Shown here: positions 34,397 to 38,901 of the stretch, piece after piece
How the letters are laid out: the number at the start of each line of letters is the position of its first letter
Numbering within the stretch: position 1 is the first letter of the stretch
From: Nitrospiraceae bacterium UBA6905
GTDB taxonomy: Bacteria > Nitrospirota > Thermodesulfovibrionia > Thermodesulfovibrionales > UBA6898
NCBI GenBank assembly: GCA_002451165.1
Contig: DKBH01000089.1
Span: 1 to 38,901, forward strand
DNA length: 38,901 bases
Reading direction: 5' to 3'
The notes under the pieces: model-generated
Databases searched by the model: none
What the model was told of the DNA's origin: nothing
What the model saw: only the letters and a program-made list of their open reading frames with translations
Program-made: the position numbers and the translations under genes

Positions 34397-34612
34397 GCCG
34401 ACATCCCCCGAGCAAACATGCCGATGCTTTTGTCTCATCGTTCTGTATGGGGATGAGGAGGCGCTGTACGTTCAGAGAAGAAGAGAAATGTGTGACTTGT
34501 TCGGGAAGCTACAGGAATCTGACGGCAACCGTTTCCCAACGAGACTGCATAACATCTCCGGCAAGGCGATCTCCTTAAGTCTTGATGAAAACCTTGCGGT
34601 GCGCAGAAGCGG

Positions 34613-34930
34613 TCAGTAGATGGAGCGCAACCTGCCGGTCCGCCGGTCAAAGATAACCCTGTCGACCTGTCTATTTTGCAGGTAAATGGCCGCCTCGATA
34701 AACCTTCCCCTATGGCGCAGGATGCTGACGTCATATCCCCGGACATCATAGTATTTCTTCAATGCATGGATGGCTTCCGGCAGCGGGATGGGTTCCCTGC
34801 CCGTACCATAGATGGTGTATTCCCGGCAGTGGTCCCCGTATGGCGTGACCGGCTCCTTGTCTGCGGCAAAGATCGGTGCCGCAGATAGGAAGAGGGCCGC
34901 CGTGATGCAGGCCTTCCTGAAGAATGACAT
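34613..34930 (-). CDS. Small exported PepSY-like protein
   Basis: From the ATG at 34930 the 105 residues begin with a signal peptide (FFRKACITAALFLSAAPIFA, cleavage after AFA or near it). The mature part is compact: YDVSILRHRGRFIEAAIYLQ, then VDRVIFDRRTGRLRSIY at the end, a beta-strand pattern like PepSY domains. An ATG three codons earlier (34939) is equally possible. PepSY domains are thought to modulate proteases or redox proteins; the role here is unknown. It follows the DUF167 gene closely on the same strand. Confidence 0.7.
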   Translation of the reverse strand: MSFFRKACITAALFLSAAPIFAADKEPVTPYGDHCREYTIYGTGREPIPLPEAIHALKKYYDVRGYDVSILRHRGRFIEAAIYLQNRQVDRVIFDRRTGRLRSIY

Positions 34931-34989
34931 TCCAAGCATATGTCTAATACTATGCCAGAGTCGTGAAGAAATTATGAAGGCCTCACGGC

Positions 34990-35268
34990 TCATTCCAGTT
35001 CAAGTCCCCGTATTTCCACAATTTTTAGCTTAGCCGCATGTCCCCTGATTACCGCTACCTGGGCTTTTTTTACCCCGAACTCCTCTGCGAGCACCTCAAT
35101 GAGCTGCTCGTTCGCAGAACCTTCGACCGGGGGAGCAGTGAGCTTCACTTTTATTATCCGGCCGTCCATGACCCCGGCGATGCACTTCCGCGATGAGCGG
35201 GGTTCCACCTTCACTTCAAGGGTTATCCCGTTCTTTGTCCGTGTAAAGGGGAGGTTCATCCTGCGCAT
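34990..35268 (-). CDS. DUF167 (UPF0235) family protein
   Basis: The 92-residue product has the full DUF167 fold: LEVKVEPRSSRKCIAG, IKVKLTAPPVEGSANEQLIEVLAEEFGV and the VRGH-like VIRGHAAKLKIVEI block. The conserved PRS and PPVEG(K/S)AN signature is clear. The function of this family is unknown. The ATG at 35268 shares a base with the TGA stop of the sensor kinase (TGATG), supporting translational coupling; an ATG at 35259 is an alternative. Confidence 0.9.
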   Translation of the reverse strand: MRRMNLPFTRTKNGITLEVKVEPRSSRKCIAGVMDGRIIKVKLTAPPVEGSANEQLIEVLAEEFGVKKAQVAVIRGHAAKLKIVEIRGLELE

Positions 35269-36614
35269 CACAGCCTGTCCGGAAGCCATATCCTGAAGGT
35301 TGAGCCTTTTCCTTCGTGGCTGTCCACTTCGATGCTGCCGCCCATGACATCGAGCAGTTCCTTCACGATCGCGAGCCCCAGCCCTATGCCGTGCGACATT
35401 TCGCCCCGGTAGAACCTTCTGAATATGAGATCCTTCGTGGCTTTAGGGATGCCGACGCCGGTATCCGTGACCTCCACGAAGAACTGTTTCTTCCTTCTGC
35501 CGCAGGTCAGGCCGATCCTGCCCTTTTCCGTGTATTTTATGGCGTTGGAAATAATGTTTTGGAGGATGCGATCGAGCTTTTCGGGGTCAGTCACTACCCG
35601 GTCGTCCCCGCACGAGCTGGAAGCAAGCTGCAGTCCCTTTGCGGCAGCAAGGGGGAGCATGGCTGCGGCAATGCGCGAGAGGAACTCCGACAGAGCGATC
35701 TCTGCATAGGCCTTCTTCGAAAAAAAGCTTGCTTCAGCCTTGGTGATGTCCTCAATACCTTCGACGAGACGGATGAGCTTTTCCACTTCCATACGGATAT
35801 TTTCCAGACCTGCTGCATGGTCGGCGACGACGCCGTCGATCATTGCCTCGGTATGGGCCTTCATCACCGCCAGGGGAGTCCGCAATTCGTGGGCGATGTT
35901 CGAGGTCAGGTGCTTTCGCAGGGAATCCTCCCGCTGGAGCGCTTCTGCCATATAGTTGAAGCTCGCCGCAAGACTGCCTATCTCGTCACGGCCAGCAGAC
36001 GATACCCGCACCGAAAGGTCGCCGTAAGCCATTGCCTCTACCGCATCTTTCATTTTCTTGAGCGGTCGCGAAAAGAAGACCGTGAAGAACAGCGCCAGCA
36101 GGAGTGCCCCTCCTCCTGCAATGACCGAAGAGACGATGAGAAAGTATTTCCCCCGCTGCTGGAAGACCATCTCCTTCCGGTCGATCTCTGGCCTGCTCAG
36201 CCTTCTGGCTAGGAGGCTGCCGATTTCGTTTCCGCCTTCATAGAGAGGATATTGCTCGAACTCGCCGGTTGCCGAAGAGAGGTTCACCATGGAGGCCATA
36301 CGCCGTTTCATGGAAGGGGAAAGCATGTTCATGACCTGGGCGGAGTTGATGATCTCGTTCCCCTCCATATCCAGGATGCTGATGTCGAACCCGAGCATGG
36401 CTGCCCAGTGGATTGATTCATGCAGGGTCATAGTATCCCAGGCGCCGTTGGCATAGCTTCCTTCGACCGACGCCAGGATCCAGTACAACTTGTCCTCTTT
36501 GCTGCCGCTCACATAGTCCTCAAAATCGCGGTTTATGAGTTGTTCGTAGATCAGGTGGGAGATGAGAACAAGCAGGATGACGGCGAGGAACGCAAGAAAT
36601 AGCTTATTCCTCAT
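35268..36614 (-). CDS. Membrane sensor histidine kinase
   Basis: The 448-residue product has a membrane segment at about 4-20 and an extracytoplasmic sensing region (about 25-155, with no recognised domain). A second membrane segment lies at about 157-182. HAMP (about 184-235, with DEIGSLAASFNYMAEAL) precedes HisKA with His242 in NIAHELRTPLAVMKAH. The C-terminal ATPase domain has NIISNAIKYTEKG, DTGVGIPKA, and GIGLGLAIVKELL. Its domain order is BaeS/CpxA-like. It overlaps the OmpR-type regulator by about 11 bp on its upstream side. The signal cannot be told from the sensing region. Confidence 0.93.
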   Translation of the reverse strand: MRNKLFLAFLAVILLVLISHLIYEQLINRDFEDYVSGSKEDKLYWILASVEGSYANGAWDTMTLHESIHWAAMLGFDISILDMEGNEIINSAQVMNMLSPSMKRRMASMVNLSSATGEFEQYPLYEGGNEIGSLLARRLSRPEIDRKEMVFQQRGKYFLIVSSVIAGGGALLLALFFTVFFSRPLKKMKDAVEAMAYGDLSVRVSSAGRDEIGSLAASFNYMAEALQREDSLRKHLTSNIAHELRTPLAVMKAHTEAMIDGVVADHAAGLENIRMEVEKLIRLVEGIEDITKAEASFFSKKAYAEIALSEFLSRIAAAMLPLAAAKGLQLASSSCGDDRVVTDPEKLDRILQNIISNAIKYTEKGRIGLTCGRRKKQFFVEVTDTGVGIPKATKDLIFRRFYRGEMSHGIGLGLAIVKELLDVMGGSIEVDSHEGKGSTFRIWLPDRL

Positions 36615-37308
36615 CAGGGGTTCCGATGAACTTGTAGCCTACGCCATAGACCGTCTGGATGAATTCCGGTGACTTCGAGTCCTTCTCGATCTTGTGGCGC
36701 AGGTTCTTCACATGCGCGTCGATGGTCCGGTCATATCCTTCAAAGTCGTATCCCTGCACAATGTTCACGATCTGGTTCCGCGACAGGATTCTCCCGTGGT
36801 TTTCGGCAAGCGCCGTCAGGATCTTGAACTCCGTCAGGGTCAATTGAAGGGATGAGCCTTCTCTTACCACTTCATGCCGCTCCAGGTCCATCCTGAGGCT
36901 GCCCCTGTTATAGCTCAAGATCTTCTTCCGCGTCTTGCCGGCCCTTCGCAGGTGCGCTTTTACCCGCGCAACAAGCTCCCGGGGGCTGAAAGGCTTTACC
37001 ATGTAATCATCAGCACCGATACCCAGGCCTTTGATCCGGTCCTCTTCACCGCTCTTTGCCGTCAGCATGATAATCGGAACGTTCGAAGTTTCCCGGATAA
37101 TTTTGCAGAGTTCCTCTCCCGCCATATCAGGGAGCATGAGGTCGAGGATAATGATGTCCGGCCCCTCCCGGAAGAAGGTGAGCGCTTCAGAGCCGTTTTC
37201 AGCGATCCTTACACTGAAGCCATCTTTTTCAAGGTAGGCCCTGACGATATCCGAGATCTTCTTTTCGTCCTCAATGATCAGGACGAAATCTTTTCTGCCA
37301 GTATCCAT
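36604..37308 (-). CDS. OmpR/PhoB-family response regulator
   Basis: The product has 234 residues from the ATG at 37308. The receiver domain (about 1-125) has the acidic pocket IIEDE, phospho-acceptor Asp56 in ILDLMLP and Lys in VKPFSPREL. The winged-helix DNA-binding domain (about 135-230) has LTEFKILTALAENHGRILS and VYGVGYKF. The ATG at 37308 is favoured because GGGAG lies 9 bases upstream; an ATG at 37317 is possible. The 5' end overlaps the PAP2 gene by about 38 bp. It is the cognate partner of the following kinase by overlap. Confidence 0.93.
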   Translation of the reverse strand: MDTGRKDFVLIIEDEKKISDIVRAYLEKDGFSVRIAENGSEALTFFREGPDIIILDLMLPDMAGEELCKIIRETSNVPIIMLTAKSGEEDRIKGLGIGADDYMVKPFSPRELVARVKAHLRRAGKTRKKILSYNRGSLRMDLERHEVVREGSSLQLTLTEFKILTALAENHGRILSRNQIVNIVQGYDFEGYDRTIDAHVKNLRHKIEKDSKSPEFIQTVYGVGYKFIGTPDEE

Positions 37309-38155
37309 AGTATGCATCTCCCAGGAGAAAGGTGACGGCAGCGAGCGCTGCCCCTGCTAATACATCTACCACATAATGGTATCTAAGGTAAACCGTCGAA
37401 AAGACGAGTGCTGCGACACAGGGAAGGAACAGCCGGAAGAGCCGTCTCTCGTATTTTCGCGAGAGAACTAGGACCGTAAGGGCGATGCCGGTATGACCGC
37501 TCGGGAAGGCGTCCCGCTTGATACCCTCAAGTCTGTTGAGGATCTCCTGAACCGGTCCGGTAACCGCCAGACCACGGAGTTCCGTATGCTGCAGATGGGT
37601 CATGGTGAAGCGGGGACCGAGAGCGGGAAAGAGCAGGTATCCCGCATACGAGAGGTAGAAGCAGAGCATAATCAGGAAGAGGGAGCGGTCAAAGGCCTTA
37701 TCGTCCCGTTTCATAAGAAGGACCATCCCGAGCGTTATAGGGAGAAAGTAATAGCATGAATAGGCGATCTGGAGCAGGTCGGTCAGGAGCGGCGTCATGA
37801 TCTTTTCCATCATGACGGTCGGGTGTCCCTTGAACAGAAGATAGTCGAGCCTGATGAGCAGCGGGTCGATGTCCTGCGGGTTGATGGCGTGCACGAGATG
37901 CTCAAGACTGTCAAAGATCGCCAGGATGCAGGCCGTCGGAAATATGAGGTGATAGCTCCAGCGGAACACGCCGCCGTTCCGCCTGAACAGAAGCAGGAGG
38001 GCCTGCACAAGGAAAAGTCCGGCATACAGCAGGACGAGAAACGTCGCATCATCCACCACGCTACGGAAGGCGACGGTGATGACCGTGAGCAGCATGAGAA
38101 AGGAGAAGTTAAGGGCATCGGCAGGCCTGAGCTGCAGCAGCACCCTGAGCATCAC
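37271..38155 (-). CDS. PAP2 superfamily membrane phosphatase
   Basis: The 294-residue product has about six hydrophobic segments. The phosphatase motifs are PSGH in AFPSGHTGIALTVLV and the second half of the C2/C3 signature YLRYHYVVDVLAG with its His and Asp. An inositolphosphotransferase-like arrangement (GYLLFPALGPRF) is visible before them. Substrate could be undecaprenyl pyrophosphate, phosphatidic acid or lipid A phosphate. It overlaps the NYN gene by about 4 bp at its start and the regulator by about 38 bp at its end, so it belongs to the same operon. Lipid remodelling under the two-component pair is a hypothesis. Confidence 0.88.
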   Translation of the reverse strand: MMLRVLLQLRPADALNFSFLMLLTVITVAFRSVVDDATFLVLLYAGLFLVQALLLLFRRNGGVFRWSYHLIFPTACILAIFDSLEHLVHAINPQDIDPLLIRLDYLLFKGHPTVMMEKIMTPLLTDLLQIAYSCYYFLPITLGMVLLMKRDDKAFDRSLFLIMLCFYLSYAGYLLFPALGPRFTMTHLQHTELRGLAVTGPVQEILNRLEGIKRDAFPSGHTGIALTVLVLSRKYERRLFRLFLPCVAALVFSTVYLRYHYVVDVLAGAALAAVTFLLGDAYYGYWQKRFRPDH

Positions 38156-38643
38156 AGCTTGCTGAGGACCCGCAATAGCGCCTTGTCCTTCTTCGAAGGA
38201 CGCCGCGCATTTCCTTTTTGCGGAACAGCACTGTCGTCGTTCGAGGTCCTGCGACGCTCGCCGCTCAAGAGCATGGCGTGCTGTTCCATCCGTATCCGGA
38301 ACAGATCAGAAGGCACCGGTACTGCTCCCGCCGACCAGGCATGGCGGGAGATCTCCCGGTCTGTAGTTATAACGATCCGTTCCTTCCCGTCCTGCACGAG
38401 CATCTTACGGATCAGGTCATCCGCCCGGTCCCCCAGACGCGAGTAGATGACGTGTATGCCGCCGGTCATGCTATGTTCTTCACGATGACCGCCGCTCTTC
38501 CAGCCGTCAAACACAACGGTTATGTCATGACCTCTCAGCTTTTTGTAGGCGATAAGCTGCGCTATGATTCCCTCCCGTTCCTTCCGGAGATCGCGGTGCT
38601 GTATGCCGATGAGGTTATACCCGTCGATGATGATGACGCTCAT
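38152..38643 (-). CDS. NYN domain protein (YacP-like)
   Basis: The 163-residue product begins MSVIIIDGYNLIG, the NYN/PIN-like fold signature, with FDGW at about 50 and a later TDREISRHA acidic segment, all consistent with a metal-dependent RNase-like site. The C-terminal 40 residues are polar and basic. YacP/Rae1 relatives act on ribosome-associated mRNA, but that role is not shown here. The ATG at 38643 follows AGGAGGT at good spacing. A TATAAT box (minus strand, 38672-38677) lies upstream. It is the first gene of the six-gene run. Confidence 0.88.
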   Translation of the reverse strand: MSVIIIDGYNLIGIQHRDLRKEREGIIAQLIAYKKLRGHDITVVFDGWKSGGHREEHSMTGGIHVIYSRLGDRADDLIRKMLVQDGKERIVITTDREISRHAWSAGAVPVPSDLFRIRMEQHAMLLSGERRRTSNDDSAVPQKGNARRPSKKDKALLRVLSKL

Positions 38644-38671
38644 GAAAGACCTCCTGAAACAACGTGCTGCT

Positions 38672-38677
38672 ATTATA
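38672..38677 (-). promoter_or_regulatory. Possible -10 box upstream of the NYN gene
   Basis: TATAAT on the minus strand lies 29 bases upstream of the ATG at 38643. The best -35 candidates near 38694-38700 (TTCTGT or ATTCTG) are poor, and this position is close to the probable IS boundary, so the original -35 may have been replaced. Confidence 0.5.
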
Positions 38678-38693
38678 GCATTGCCGATGCAGG

Positions 38694-38901
38694 ACAGAAT
38701 CCCCCGGGGTTTACTGGAGGCGCTACTTTTTGAGAGGATAGAGTCATGAACAAGACAACGAGGTATTCTCCGGAGATCCGGGAACGGGCAGTGCGGTTGG
38801 TATTTGAGCAGCAGAAGGAACACGGTTCGCAATGCTCGGCGATCGGTTCGATAGCGGGCAAGATCGGCTGCACAGCTGAGACCTTGCGGAAGTGGGTACG
38901 A
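38694..38901 (+). mobile_element. Left end of an IS3-family insertion sequence (partial)
   Basis: The segment CCCCCGGGGTTTACTGGAGG (38701-38720) resembles the terminal repeats of IS3-family elements with this orfA type (typically a CCCCGGGTTTACTGGAGGC-like core, from memory). It precedes an orfA, and the rest of the element lies outside the window. The exact outer boundary is uncertain, about 38690-38700. Confidence 0.7.
38746..38901 (+). CDS. IS3-family transposase OrfA (partial, runs off window)
   Basis: From the ATG at 38746 (GAGAGGAT upstream) the frame reads MNKTTRYSPEIRERAVRLVF and later IAGKIGCTAETLRKWVR, the helix-turn-helix of IS3-family OrfA (transposase_8 type). 52 codons are present, then the window ends. 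OrfB with the DDE domain should follow outside. Confidence 0.92.
   Translation, partial: MNKTTRYSPEIRERAVRLVFEQQKEHGSQCSAIGSIAGKIGCTAETLRKWVR

Noticed and set aside
34335..34619. Plus-strand open frame of 94 codons after the porin
   Set aside because: It runs through the strong terminator hairpin, has no ribosome site, and shows no recognisable motif.
1..38901. CRISPR array or prophage
   Set aside because: No repeating spacer-like units or phage structural genes are visible; only the edge IS3 element is mobile.

Overview
The window is a chromosomal stretch of a Gram-negative (diderm) bacterium with moderately high GC. It carries lipid A and LPS genes (lpxB, waaA, lpxK, lptF/lptG), a beta-barrel porin ending in Phe, a sigma-54 type two-component pair and a classical sigma-70 core operon. 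The mix is typical of Nitrospirota or the former deltaproteobacteria. I favour Nitrospirota, but this is an inference from gene content and no ribosomal RNA gene is present to settle it. Apart from an IS3-family element entering at the right edge, it looks like ordinary vertically inherited chromosome.

Layout. 1-21: the 5' end of a tRNA on the minus strand. 140-4116: tryptophan genes, trpE and trpG on plus, meeting trpD on minus with overlapping stop codons; an unrecognised gene lies just upstream of trpD. 4183-8835: an envelope cluster, a Gfo/Idh/MocA dehydrogenase and a DegT-type aminotransferase (GnnA/GnnB-like) followed by lpxB and waaA. This arrangement suggests a lipid A built on a 2,3-diamino sugar. 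9012-11234 (minus): glgC, a small conserved protein and a YchJ-like SEC-C protein. 11359-15178 (plus): lpxK, a YjbQ family gene, a PD-(D/E)XK nuclease-like gene and a phosphofructokinase. 15401-18093 (minus): a frameshifted UPF0434/Trm112-like gene and an NtrC/NtrB-type pair. 18283-19281: class II fructose-bisphosphate aldolase with a clear terminator.

19492-24459: a macromolecular synthesis operon, rpsU - yqeY - NIF3-like gene - dnaG - rpoD, behind a good sigma-70 promoter. It is followed by a CAU-anticodon tRNA with its own promoter, a coiled-coil zinc-ribbon protein, the RNase P RNA and a LysR regulator. 26913-28517 (minus): a GH57 alpha-glucan branching enzyme, which with glgC and the phosphofructokinase/aldolase genes points to glycogen storage linked to glycolysis/gluconeogenesis. 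28613-29470: a class IV aminotransferase. 29549-32371 (minus): lptG, lptF and a TPR protein.

32372-32898: a long AT-rich intergenic region with a strong promoter and a leader of about 190 nt (small upstream ORF plus hairpin) ahead of the porin at 32899-34329, which is closed by a textbook terminator. 34613-38643 (minus): a tight six-gene run, NYN-domain protein, PAP2 phosphatase, OmpR-type regulator, sensor kinase, DUF167 protein and a small exported protein. 38746-end: the start of an IS3-family orfA inserted just upstream of that run.
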